From: Hyphomonadaceae bacterium UBA7672
GTDB lineage: Bacteria > Pseudomonadota > Alphaproteobacteria > Caulobacterales > Hyphomonadaceae
Length of the DNA: 46,365 bases
NCBI GenBank assembly: GCA_002483135.1
Contig: DLHI01000001.1
Coordinates: 1 to 46,365, forward strand
Reading direction: 5' to 3'
How positions within the stretch are numbered: the stretch's first letter is position 1; every line of letters starts with the position of its first letter. The notes under the pieces were generated by a model. That model made no database searches. It saw only the letters and a program-made list of their open reading frames with translations, and was not told the DNA's origin. Positions 33,419 to 41,343 of this stretch are shown here, piece after piece. The position numbers and the translations under genes were made by a program.

Positions 33419-34348
33419 ATGGCCGTTCTCGTTTTTGCTGAACACAGCAACGCAGCCCTCAACGACGTGACCGCCAAGACGGTTGCGGCCGCCCAGGCCT
33501 TCGGTGGCGACATCGACGTGCTGGTCGCCGGCCACAATGCCGGAGCCGCAGCCCAGGCCGCCGCCAAACTCGCGGGCGTCCGCAAGGTAATCCACGTTGA
33601 AGGCGAAGCCTTCTCTCACGCTCTTGCTGAGGCCGTCGAAGCGCTCGTTGTACCGATGATGTCGGGCTATGATGCGTTCTTCGCGCCGGCCACCACCACG
33701 GGCAAGAACGTCGCCCCGCGCATCGCCGCCAAGCTGGATGTCATGCAGGTTTCGGAAATCACGAAAGTGATCGACACCTCGACCTTCGAACGCCCGATCT
33801 ACGCCGGCAACGCCATCATGACCGTGAAGTCCGCCGACGCGAAGAAGGTCGTCACCGTTCGCGGCACGGCCTTCAAGGCCGTCGAGGCCACCGGTTCGGC
33901 CTCGGTTGAAACCGCCACCGCTCCCGCCGGCCCGTTCAAATCCGCTTTCGTCTCGGAAGAGATCGCGAAGTCGGATCGCCCCGAACTCGCCGGCGCCAAG
34001 CGTGTTGTCTCGGGCGGCCGCGCCCTCGCCTCGGCTGAGCAATTCAACCAGTACATCCTCCCCCTGGCCGACAAGCTCGGCGCAGGCGTTGGCGCATCGC
34101 GCGCTGCGGTGGATGCAGGCTACGCACCGAACGACTACCAGGTCGGCCAGACCGGCAAGGTCGTCGCCCCGGAACTCTACGTCGCCATCGGCATCTCGGG
34201 CGCCATCCAGCACCTCGCCGGCATGAAGGACTCGAAGATCATCGTCGCCATCAACAAGGACGAAGAAGCCCCGATCTTCCAGATCGCGGACTACGGCCTC
34301 GTCGGCGACCTGTTCAAGATTGTCCCGGAGCTGACGAGCAAGCTGTAG
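33419..34348 (+). CDS. etfA: Electron transfer flavoprotein alpha subunit
   Basis: 309 residues. The N-terminal domain begins VLVFAEHSNAALNDVTAKTV. The C-terminal FAD-binding domain has VVSGGRALASAEQFNQY, LGAGVGASRAAVDAGYAP, YQVGQTGKVVAPELYVAIGI, SGAIQHLAGMKDS and INKDEEAPIFQIADYGLVGD, all diagnostic. It is translated with etfB and forms a heterodimer. The hbd gene that often follows etfBA in alphaproteobacteria is absent here; a terminator closes the operon. Confidence 0.97.
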   Translation: MAVLVFAEHSNAALNDVTAKTVAAAQAFGGDIDVLVAGHNAGAAAQAAAKLAGVRKVIHVEGEAFSHALAEAVEALVVPMMSGYDAFFAPATTTGKNVAPRIAAKLDVMQVSEITKVIDTSTFERPIYAGNAIMTVKSADAKKVVTVRGTAFKAVEATGSASVETATAPAGPFKSAFVSEEIAKSDRPELAGAKRVVSGGRALASAEQFNQYILPLADKLGAGVGASRAAVDAGYAPNDYQVGQTGKVVAPELYVAIGISGAIQHLAGMKDSKIIVAINKDEEAPIFQIADYGLVGDLFKIVPELTSKL

Positions 34349-34370
34349 GCTTTCCTGCAACCAGACCACG

Positions 34371-34399
34371 AAAGGCCCGTCCTCACCGGCGGGCCTTTT
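34371..34399 (+). terminator. Rho-independent terminator after etfBA
   Basis: AAAGGCCCG (34371-34379) and CGGGCCTTT (34390-34398) form a perfect 9-bp stem with a 10-nt loop, ending in TTTT. It follows the etfA stop by 22 bp. Confidence 0.85.
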
Positions 34400-34500
34400 G
34401 CTTTGGTCTTTCCCCTGCGCCATGACCCTCGCGGCAAATAGACTCTCTGAACCTACAGCCATAGCGTCGACGTGGGGACAGACTGAGAGGGGGCCGCCTC

Positions 34501-34935
34501 GTGCCAATCGAACCTGAAATTACCGCCACTCCCGCCTACGTCGTCGGCGACAACTGGCTCGCCATCATCGTGGCGGCCATCGCGATCTACGCCATCGGCT
34601 TCATCATCTATGGCGCGGTCTTCTCCGGCCTCTGGATGAAGCTGTCGGGCTACACGAAGGAACAGCTGCAGCCGCACATGTGGAAAATGGCGATCTCCTG
34701 GATCATGCCGATTCTCACCGCCATCGGCCTCGCGCTGGTCCTGAAATCCGCTGGCGTCACCGATCTCGCCACCGGCATCGTGATCAGCTTGCAGGTCTGG
34801 TTCTTCATCGTGCTGTCGACGCGGCTCTATTCCTTCGTCTATAGCCCGGAGAAGCCCGGCCTGCTGGTGATGGATGCAATCCACCTCCTGCTCGGATTCT
34901 TGGCGGCCGGGGCGATCATTTCTGCCTGGCCCTGA
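34501..34935 (+). CDS. DUF1761 membrane protein
   Basis: 144 residues with a GTG start after GAGGGGG. Four membrane helices are visible (about residues 18-40, 62-80, 88-108, 120-140). AIAIYAIGFIIYGAVFSGLW with WMKLSGYTKEQLQ and MDAIHLLLGFLAAGAII are the usual DUF1761 landmarks. The function is unknown. It stands alone between the etf terminator and a peptidase gene; the 152-bp gap upstream holds the terminator and a GACTC site at 34441. Confidence 0.85.
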   Translation: MPIEPEITATPAYVVGDNWLAIIVAAIAIYAIGFIIYGAVFSGLWMKLSGYTKEQLQPHMWKMAISWIMPILTAIGLALVLKSAGVTDLATGIVISLQVWFFIVLSTRLYSFVYSPEKPGLLVMDAIHLLLGFLAAGAIISAWP

Positions 34936-34996
34936 AGGTCTTGGCGTTCAGCTTGCGGCATGGTCATGTCCCCTGACAGATTCAGGGACGTGATCC

Positions 34997-36433
34997 ATGC
35001 GCCTACTTCTAGCCGCCGCCACACTCGCCCTTGCGGCCTGCTCCACGCCCGTTTCGCCCGCCGGCAACCCAAGTGCATTCTCGCGCGATCCAGGCGCGCA
35101 TGAGGCGGCCTTCCGCGAGCTCTACAAGGAGCTGGTCGAGACCAATACGACTTTCTCCGTGGGCAGCTGCACGCTTGCTTCCGAGCGCATGAAGGCCAGG
35201 CTGCTCGCCGCCGGCTATCCGGAAAGCGACCTCCATATCCTGGTGAACCCCAAGCCGAACCGCCCGCAGGATGGCAACCTCGTCGCCATCCTCCCCGGTA
35301 CAGACACGAGTAAGCAGGCGATCCTCCTGATGGCCCATATCGATGTCGTGGAAGCCAGACGCGAGGACTGGGAGCGCGACCCCTTCAAACTCACAGAGGA
35401 GGGCGGCTTCTTCTATGCCCGCGGCGCCAGCGACGACAAATCGATGGCCGCCATTTTCACCGACTCGATGATCCGCTTTAAACGCGAGGGCTACAGGCCC
35501 GAACGCACCATCAAGTTGATGCTCAACTGCGGCGAGGAAAGCGCCAACGAATATATCGGCGCGAAGTGGATGACCGAGGAGCATCTCGATCTGATCTCCG
35601 CCGAATTCGCGCTCAACGAAGGCGCTGGCGGCCGCCTCGATCCGGACACCGGGAAGTACATCTACAACGGCGTGCAGGCCGGCGAGAAACTGTATCAGGA
35701 CTTCACGCTGGAAGTGACCAACCCCGGCGGCCACTCCTCGCGCCCCACCCCGGACAACGCCATCTACCAGCTCGGCCAGGCGCTCATGAAGGTGCAGGCC
35801 TACCAGTTCCCCGTCGAGTTCAACGAGGCCACGCGCAACTTCTTCGCACGCATGAGCAAGATCACGCCCGGCCCCGAAGGCAAGGACATGTATGACGCCG
35901 CATTCGGGGAAAACGTCGCCCTCCGCCGCCTGATGGCCAACGCCACCTACAACGCGACGCTGCGGACGACCTGCGTTGCGACCCAGCTCAGCGCTGGCCA
36001 CGCGCCCAATGCCCTGCCCCAGCGCGCCACCGCCAACGTCAACTGCCGCATTTTCCCCGGCCACACGCAGGAGGAAATCCGCCAGAGGCTCGAATCCGTC
36101 ATCGGCGATCCGGGAGTGAAGGTCACATTTCGCTCGCCGCCGGAAACGCCCGTCGGCGCCGTCGTCCTGCCACCCGAAATCCTGAAGCCGATCGAGGAGC
36201 TGACGGAGAAGATGTGGCCCGGCGTGCCCGTCATCCCGCAGATGTCCACGGGCGCCACGGACGCCAGGTTCACCAGCCCCGCAGGCATCACCACTTATGG
36301 CGTATCAGGCATCTTCGCCGACCCCAACACCACCAATGCGCACGGTCTCAACGAACGCGTTGGTGTGAAGCAGCTGATGGAGGGGCGCATGTTCCTCCAC
36401 CAGCTGGTGAAGATATACGCGGGCGGCGAGTAG
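34997..36433 (+). CDS. M20-family metallopeptidase, lipoprotein
   Basis: 478 residues. The lipoprotein signal is MRLLLAAATLALAAC. Metal and catalytic motifs of the M20 family are present: LLMAHIDVVEA (first zinc ligand and base), GASDDKSM (bridging aspartate), NCGEESANEY (catalytic glutamate pair) and NAHGLNERV near the end. The dimerisation domain is inserted at about 225-375, with TNPGGHSSRPTPDNAIY. It should be a periplasmic di/carboxypeptidase or acylase acting on small amide substrates. Confidence 0.92.
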   Translation: MRLLLAAATLALAACSTPVSPAGNPSAFSRDPGAHEAAFRELYKELVETNTTFSVGSCTLASERMKARLLAAGYPESDLHILVNPKPNRPQDGNLVAILPGTDTSKQAILLMAHIDVVEARREDWERDPFKLTEEGGFFYARGASDDKSMAAIFTDSMIRFKREGYRPERTIKLMLNCGEESANEYIGAKWMTEEHLDLISAEFALNEGAGGRLDPDTGKYIYNGVQAGEKLYQDFTLEVTNPGGHSSRPTPDNAIYQLGQALMKVQAYQFPVEFNEATRNFFARMSKITPGPEGKDMYDAAFGENVALRRLMANATYNATLRTTCVATQLSAGHAPNALPQRATANVNCRIFPGHTQEEIRQRLESVIGDPGVKVTFRSPPETPVGAVVLPPEILKPIEELTEKMWPGVPVIPQMSTGATDARFTSPAGITTYGVSGIFADPNTTNAHGLNERVGVKQLMEGRMFLHQLVKIYAGGE

Positions 36434-36436
36434 CGC

Positions 36437-36841
36437 CTATTCCGGCCCCATCAGCGCAACCTTGAAGTTCGCATAGCTGTCGAGAACCTTCGGATCGTCC
36501 TTCACGATTTCCACGAGCTGGGCCGGAATGTCCTTCAGATGATCGACCATGCCTTCGGCGCTCATACCCATCGAGACGCCGAACGTGCGGAAGATCGCAT
36601 ACGACTTCTCACGATAGGCCGCGAAGTCCAGCGGCGGCGCGTTCTTGCCCAGCGTCTGGCGCGTCAGATCGTAGAAGGCATGCATATGCGGATTGTCGGA
36701 CCACGCCTTCGTGTCGCCCTGCAGGCTGGTGGACCCGCTTTCGGGCGGCGCGTATCCCTGCCCGTGCTGCGCGCTCGCGGCCGGGGCCCATACTGCGGCC
36801 AGCATCGCGGCCCCTGCCGTCGCCATCAGAATCCTGCGCAT
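36437..36841 (-). CDS. Secreted protein of unknown function
   Basis: 134 residues, not recognised. The signal peptide is MRRILMATAGAAMLAAVWAP with cleavage near ASAQ. The mature part is mostly helical: WSDNPHMHAFYDLTRQTLGK, DFAAYREKSYAIFRTFGVSM and VDHLKDIPAQLVEIVKDDPK. GGGAGA lies 8-9 nt before the ATG at 36841. It converges with the M20 peptidase gene with 3 bp between stops and is divergent from the small membrane protein gene. Confidence 0.7.
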   Translation of the reverse strand: MRRILMATAGAAMLAAVWAPAASAQHGQGYAPPESGSTSLQGDTKAWSDNPHMHAFYDLTRQTLGKNAPPLDFAAYREKSYAIFRTFGVSMGMSAEGMVDHLKDIPAQLVEIVKDDPKVLDSYANFKVALMGPE

Positions 36842-36906
36842 CCGGTTGTCTCCCTGAAATTTTAGTGACAAGTAAACTGAACATGATGTAAAAGATTATA
36901 TACATC

Positions 36907-36916
36907 GAGTCGAGTC
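36907..36916. promoter_or_regulatory. Two adjacent GANTC sites in a divergent promoter region
   Basis: GAGTCGAGTC, two CcrM sites back to back, lies 24 bp before the ATG at 36940 in the 98-bp region between divergent genes. The same region has an AT-rich core (36884-36904) with TATAAT on the minus strand, the likely -10 for the secreted protein gene. A link to cell-cycle methylation is inferred. Confidence 0.4.
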
Positions 36917-36939
36917 ACTTTTGCAGGGCAGCTCCAATC

Positions 36940-37359
36940 ATGTCGTTTCGCGAGAAGTCCGCCTGGATCACGCTGGTCAGCGTGGTCGCCTGTTTCGGCG
37001 TCTACTACGGCGCAGTGTTCGGCGGGCTGATCGAGCCCCATTCGATGACGGCGCTGCATCTAGGCCTTGGCTGCATCCTCGTACTCATCCTGCTGCAGGG
37101 CGGTCTGACGCTGCTTGCTGCGATGACAACACCGAAGGATGGCATGGGCCCGCGCGACGAACGCGAGAAGATGATCCAGGCCCGCTCGCACACGATCGGC
37201 TACTACACGTTGATGGTGGCCACCGCCCTGCTCTTCATTCCGACGCACACGAACGGCGTGACGATGATCGACATCGTCAACTTCGCCTTCCTCGGCATCG
37301 TCGTCTCCGCAATAGTCGTGGCCATTGCGCAGATCACCATGTTCCGCCGCGGATACTGA
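36940..37359 (+). CDS. Small membrane protein (DUF2178-like)
   Basis: 139 residues with four membrane helices (about 7-28, 38-60, 84-102, 110-132). The loop PKDGMGPRDEREKMIQARSH between helices two and three, with a DEREK acidic-basic patch, is the main landmark of DUF2178-like proteins. It is followed after 5 bp by a short XRE regulator, a pairing seen in other bacteria. The role is unknown. Confidence 0.7.
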   Translation: MSFREKSAWITLVSVVACFGVYYGAVFGGLIEPHSMTALHLGLGCILVLILLQGGLTLLAAMTTPKDGMGPRDEREKMIQARSHTIGYYTLMVATALLFIPTHTNGVTMIDIVNFAFLGIVVSAIVVAIAQITMFRRGY

Positions 37360-37364
37360 TCGCG

Positions 37365-37577
37365 ATGGCGAAGCTGCCCATAACCAACAACATCCGCCGA
37401 CTGCGCTTCGATCATGGCGAGATGACGCAGAGCGATCTTGCCGAACGCATCGGCGTCACGCGCCAGACGATCGCAGCCATCGAAGCCGGCAAGTACGGCC
37501 CCTCGCTGGAGGCCGCCTTCCGCATCGCACAGGTGTTCGGGGTCGGGATCGAGGAGGTGTTCAGCTGGGAGGAATGA
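37365..37577 (+). CDS. Short XRE-type transcriptional regulator
   Basis: 70 residues, little more than a helix-turn-helix: NNIRRLRFDHGEMTQSDLAE, GVTRQTIAAIEAGKYGPSLE and AFRIAQVFGVGIEEVFSWEE. This is the YozG-like class of compact Cro/C1 regulators. It starts 5 bp after the membrane protein gene and probably controls its own operon through the 36842-36939 region. Its stop is followed directly by the stop of the convergent DUF2177 gene. Confidence 0.92.
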   Translation: MAKLPITNNIRRLRFDHGEMTQSDLAERIGVTRQTIAAIEAGKYGPSLEAAFRIAQVFGVGIEEVFSWEE

Positions 37578-37985
37578 TCAGCCCAGCCCTGTTGCCTTCA
37601 GCAGGACCACCGCTCCAGCTGCGGATGCACCGGACAATACCGGCCCCCAGACCAGGTCGACGATGGCGAACTGGCGCGGCCAGTCCTTCATCGTTGCCCA
37701 GTTGGTAAGGTCGTACGTGCCATAGGCGATCAGGCCGATGAACGCCCCAAGGCCCAACGCCATGACCAAGTCGCCGCCCGCAGCCATAGCTGGCGTAACG
37801 GCGAAGAAGGCGAGACCCACCGAATAGATGACGTAGAATACAATCGCCGGCGGCCAGAACACCGGGTCACGCAGGCGCCCGCCAAACTGCCTCACGAGCC
37901 AGTCCCGGACGACAAGACCAAGCCAGATGCCGTCCAGCACGGCCAGGACAAGCGCCACGGCAATCGCCGCCTTCAGCATCTCCAT
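37578..37985 (-). CDS. DUF2177 membrane protein
   Basis: 135 residues, four membrane helices. AVLDGIWLGLVVRDWLVRQF, PAIVFYVIYSVGLAFFAV, GLGAFIGLIAYGTYDLTNWA and VDLVWGPVLSGASAAGAVV are typical DUF2177 blocks. The ATG at 37985 has AGGAGA 8 nt before it; a second ATG at 37979 is possible. The function is unknown. The 153-bp gap upstream (37986-38138) shows nothing recognisable beyond the ribosome site. Confidence 0.85.
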   Translation of the reverse strand: MEMLKAAIAVALVLAVLDGIWLGLVVRDWLVRQFGGRLRDPVFWPPAIVFYVIYSVGLAFFAVTPAMAAGGDLVMALGLGAFIGLIAYGTYDLTNWATMKDWPRQFAIVDLVWGPVLSGASAAGAVVLLKATGLG

Positions 37986-38138
37986 GGCCAAAATCTCCTG
38001 ATTTATGACCTTATACGCACGCGGAGGGCTTTGGATGTCTACCCTCGGCCGCACCCGCCCGGCGGGAACATGAACTAGCGTCCGTTGCATCGCAGCGATC
38101 GCCCGCCTACCACGGGCTCAAGCCGTACCCGGAACCCG

Positions 38139-38828
38139 ATGCGCCAGCGCCATTTCCTCTTCGCACTGCTGGCCTTCAGCCTCGTGGCGCCTGCGGCCTT
38201 CGCGCACGCCATTGGCGGACGCGATGCTGAGTTCGTGCGCAACACGATCGGCGCTGATCCGTTCCCGTTCCTCTATCTCGGCGCCAAGCACATGGTGACG
38301 GGATACGATCACCTGCTCTTCCTGCTGGGCGTCATCTTCTTCCTCTACCGGATGAAGGACGTCCTACTTTATGTCACCCTTTTCTCGCTAGGTCATTCGA
38401 CCACGCTGATCCTCGGCGTCCTGTTCGATCTTGGCGTGTCCTCGCACCTCGTCGACATGGTGATCGGCCTGTCCGTGTGCTGGAAGGCGTTCGACAATCT
38501 CGGGGGCTTCGCGAAACTTGGCAGGCAACCGGACAACCGCATCATCGTGGGCGGCTTTGGCCTGATCCACGGCCTTGGTCTCGCGACCAAGCTCCAGGCC
38601 CTCGGCCTCAACAAGCAGGGCCTGCTTGAAAATCTCGTCGCCTTCAACATCGGCGTCGAGATCGGACAGGTGATCGCCCTTTCTCTTATCCTCGTTGTCA
38701 TGACGCTGTGGCGTACGACGAAGTCCTTCGGCCGCTTTGCGGTGGCGGCCAATGCGCTGCTGTTCCTTGCCGGCGTAGTACTGGCCGGCGAACAGCTAGC
38801 GGGCTATTTCTTCAGCGGAGGCGCTTGA
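38139..38828 (+). CDS. HupE/UreJ-family membrane protein
   Basis: 229 residues; a signal-like first helix (MRQRHFLFALLAFSLVAP) ends in FAHAIGG. The family blocks follow: YLGAKHMVTGYDHLLFLLGV, LFSLGHSTTLILGV, SVCWKAFDNLGGF and FGLIHGLGLATKLQ. The histidines in HxxxGxDH and GHS could bind nickel or another metal; HupE/UreJ proteins transport nickel in some bacteria. Its stop TGA overlaps the ATG of the next gene (TGATG), so the two are translationally coupled and likely act together. Confidence 0.88.
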   Translation: MRQRHFLFALLAFSLVAPAAFAHAIGGRDAEFVRNTIGADPFPFLYLGAKHMVTGYDHLLFLLGVIFFLYRMKDVLLYVTLFSLGHSTTLILGVLFDLGVSSHLVDMVIGLSVCWKAFDNLGGFAKLGRQPDNRIIVGGFGLIHGLGLATKLQALGLNKQGLLENLVAFNIGVEIGQVIALSLILVVMTLWRTTKSFGRFAVAANALLFLAGVVLAGEQLAGYFFSGGA

Positions 38829-39502
38829 TGCCCACGGGACAGGAAATCAAACCGATTGCGCTCAACGTGTCGGGCAGAACGCTCGCGATCATCACGGGCG
38901 GCGGTCTCCTGAGCGGCGCACTGATTGTGCTGGGCGCAATCATGCCGGCCGAGTTCGACATCGATCCACTTGGCCTTGGCAAGCTTACCGGCATCGGGCG
39001 CCTCTGGGCGCCGCCGGAAATCACGATCGATCCGAACTCCGCCTCTGGCCCCCTCGCCCGCGAATCCGCAACGGCCCCGCGCACCGACGTGATCGAGATC
39101 CCGCTGACCGACTTCCTCGGCGGCGCAAAGGGGTCCGAGCTGGAATACAAGGTTGCCATGAAGGCTGGCGACACGCTGATCTACGAGTGGGAGGCCATCG
39201 GCGCCACCAGCGCGGACGACATCGCCTACGATTTCCACGGCCACACGCGGCCGGCGGCCGACAAGGAGATGACCGTCGCCACGTACAAGCAGGCACGAGG
39301 ACTCTCCCAAAAGGGATCCCTCACGGCTCCGTTCGATGGCATCCAGGGCTGGCAGTTCTCCAATTTCGCCGAGGGGCCCGTCGTGATCCGGGTGAAACTC
39401 ACTGGCTTCTACGAGCTGGTTCCAGCCGGCGAAGAGGGAAACCTCGCCGGGATCGTCGCCAATGTTCCCGCCGCCGAGGCCCGTCCCGGATTGGCGCCTT
39501 AG
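38828..39502 (+). CDS. Transmembrane anchor protein coupled to HupE/UreJ
   Basis: 224 residues. One membrane helix (about 20-40, LAIITGGGLLSGALIVLGAI) is followed by a periplasmic domain: RTDVIEIPLTDFLGGAKGSE, LEYKVAMKAGDTLIYEWEA, YDFHGHTRPAADKEM, GIQGWQFSNFAEGPVVIRVK and TGFYELVP. The beta-rich outer part with a DFHGH motif suggests a metal-binding or receptor domain. It overlaps the stop of the HupE/UreJ gene by one base (TGATG). The specific function is unknown; proteins of this type occur beside HupE/UreJ genes elsewhere. Confidence 0.75.
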   Translation: MPTGQEIKPIALNVSGRTLAIITGGGLLSGALIVLGAIMPAEFDIDPLGLGKLTGIGRLWAPPEITIDPNSASGPLARESATAPRTDVIEIPLTDFLGGAKGSELEYKVAMKAGDTLIYEWEAIGATSADDIAYDFHGHTRPAADKEMTVATYKQARGLSQKGSLTAPFDGIQGWQFSNFAEGPVVIRVKLTGFYELVPAGEEGNLAGIVANVPAAEARPGLAP

Positions 39503-39614
39503 GGAACCCGCGCCCATCGCTCCGGTGCAGTCGGCCGTTCGTCGCGCCACAATTTCGCGCTAACCTTCCTGATCGATAAAGTCCGGCCAGATAGGAATCG
39601 TTTCGGAGACGCGA

Positions 39615-40889
39615 ATGATGAGCCGCGCCATCCTTTCCCTTTCGCTCGCGGTTGCGCTCGGAGCCTGCGCATCCTCGCGCCCCGCACCCGTGGCGATCGC
39701 AGGCACAACTCCGAAGCCGCGTCCGCCTGTACCCGGCCCCACGACGCCGGTGAACCCCGTAACCCCGCCCAGCGACTTTGCGCTCATTCCCGTCGGCTTC
39801 GACCAGATCCCGGGCTGGGCCGCGGCGGACACGGCGCCCGCGCTCGCGGCGCTGACGCGCCAGTGCGCATCCTGGCGCGCGCGTGGCTCTGACGCTGCTC
39901 TTTCAGGCGGGCGTTATGGCGGCAAGGTCGGCGACTGGACCAATGCCTGCGATGCTGCCAGCGTGATCCAGCCGGGACAGGAACGCTGGTTCTTCGAGAA
40001 CTATTTCGAGCCGCAGCTGGTCGTCGGGCCGGGCGAAGCCAAGCTCACCGCCTATTTCGAGCCGGTGATCAGCGCCAGCCGCGAATGGTCGCCCGGCTTC
40101 ACCGAGCCATTGCTCAGACGCCCTCCGGACATGGTGACGGTAGATCTCGGCGCCTTCGCAGAAGCCTATGACAGCGAGACGCTGCGCGGCGCTCCGCGCA
40201 CGCTCAATGGCAAGGTGAACGGCGACCGCATCGTGCCCTATCCGAAGCGCGAGGCGATCACGCCCTATCTCGGCCAGGTCATCGGCTACGCCCACCCTGC
40301 GGACGTATATAACCTCCAGGTCCAAGGCTCAGGCCGCCTGCGCTTCACCGACGGCAGCGAAGCACGTGCGCAGTTCTCGGCGCAGAATGGCTACAAATGG
40401 AATTCGGCGCTCGGCGCACTGCGCAGTTCAGGCCGCCTTGCCAACCCCTCCTGGTCGAACTTCCGCGCCTGGCTCGACCAGAATCCCGCCGAGCAGAAAA
40501 CTGCCCTTAACGCGGACCCGTCCTACGTCTTCTTTCAGGAAGAAACGATTGCCGATCAGTCAGCTGGCCCGAAGGGTGCGGCCAACGTGCCGCTGACGCC
40601 GATGGGCTCGATCGCTGTCGATCCCGCCTACCACCCCTATGGCGCCGTCGTGTTTGTCGCCGCTGATTACCAGGGCACGGCCTTCCAGCGTCTCTTCGTT
40701 GCGCAGGATACAGGCGGCGCCATCCGGCGTGGCCCCAATCGCGGCGATGTCTTCGCCGGCACTGGCGCGGAAGCCGGAGCCTTCGCCGAGCGCATGAATT
40801 CGACAAGCCCACAATGGTGGACGCTTCTGCCCAAAAATTTCAATGCACCGGTCGCCGCCGCGCCCGCGGCCTCAAACCCATCAGGCTAA
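39615..40889 (+). CDS. mltA: Membrane-bound lytic murein transglycosylase A
   Basis: 424 residues. MMSRAILSLSLAVALGAC is a lipoprotein signal, followed by a proline-rich linker to about residue 50. The MltA domain has YFEPQLVVGPGEAKLTAYFE, EAITPYLGQVIGYAHPADVY, NLQVQGSGRLRF and the C-terminal 3D domain AVDPAYHPYGAVVFVAADYQ, LFVAQDTGGAIRRGPNRGDV; the aspartate in AQDTGG is catalytic. It cleaves peptidoglycan at the outer membrane to make anhydromuropeptides. The ATG at 39618 is equally possible. Confidence 0.93.
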   Translation: MMSRAILSLSLAVALGACASSRPAPVAIAGTTPKPRPPVPGPTTPVNPVTPPSDFALIPVGFDQIPGWAAADTAPALAALTRQCASWRARGSDAALSGGRYGGKVGDWTNACDAASVIQPGQERWFFENYFEPQLVVGPGEAKLTAYFEPVISASREWSPGFTEPLLRRPPDMVTVDLGAFAEAYDSETLRGAPRTLNGKVNGDRIVPYPKREAITPYLGQVIGYAHPADVYNLQVQGSGRLRFTDGSEARAQFSAQNGYKWNSALGALRSSGRLANPSWSNFRAWLDQNPAEQKTALNADPSYVFFQEETIADQSAGPKGAANVPLTPMGSIAVDPAYHPYGAVVFVAADYQGTAFQRLFVAQDTGGAIRRGPNRGDVFAGTGAEAGAFAERMNSTSPQWWTLLPKNFNAPVAAAPAASNPSG

Positions 40890-40893
40890 TCCG

Positions 40894-41343
40894 ATGAAGC
40901 TCCCTGCCGGCCTGTTTGCCATTGCGATACTGAGTGGCTGCGCATCGGCCTCCGCCCAGGAGCCGTCGCCCGTGACGTGGGAGACAGCGTGGGGAAAGGT
41001 TGTCTACACATCCGAGAGCGGCCCGAGCGGCGTGCTCGAATATCCCGTGCCGTTCGGCGACAATGTTGGCTACCTCTACATCAACGGCCTCGCCGGAGAA
41101 TTCGGCGGCCCCGGTCCGCTTGAGGGCTACTGGTCAGAGCCCGATGTCAGCCATGACGACGATGACGACGACACGCTGATCTGCCCCTTCGCCATCATCG
41201 ACGATCACGGTCGCACCACACGCAACTGGGGCCGCCTGGTCATAGCCTTCACGGACGACTGGTTTCCTGCTGACTTTGTCCTCATGCGCGGCCGCTGTTT
41301 CGAGGAGCCGCGGGATGTCATCAACGGAAAACTGGTGAAGTAG
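40894..41343 (+). CDS. Lipoprotein of unknown function, operonic with mltA
   Basis: 149 residues, starting 4 bp after the mltA stop. The signal MKLPAGLFAIAILSGC has a lipobox. The mature part has aromatic-rich segments and a run of aspartates (SHDDDDDDTLICPFAIIDDH) that could bind calcium or another cation, then WGRLVIAFTDDWFPADFVLM and a second cysteine in RGRCFEEPRD, possibly paired with the first. The family is not recognised. It ends directly against the stop of the convergent FAD oxidoreductase gene. Confidence 0.7.
   Translation: MKLPAGLFAIAILSGCASASAQEPSPVTWETAWGKVVYTSESGPSGVLEYPVPFGDNVGYLYINGLAGEFGGPGPLEGYWSEPDVSHDDDDDDTLICPFAIIDDHGRTTRNWGRLVIAFTDDWFPADFVLMRGRCFEEPRDVINGKLVK

Noticed and set aside
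34971..34987. Small hairpin CCCTG/CAGGG before the M20 peptidase gene
   Set aside because: Five base pairs only and too close to the start for a terminator; no riboswitch-like features.
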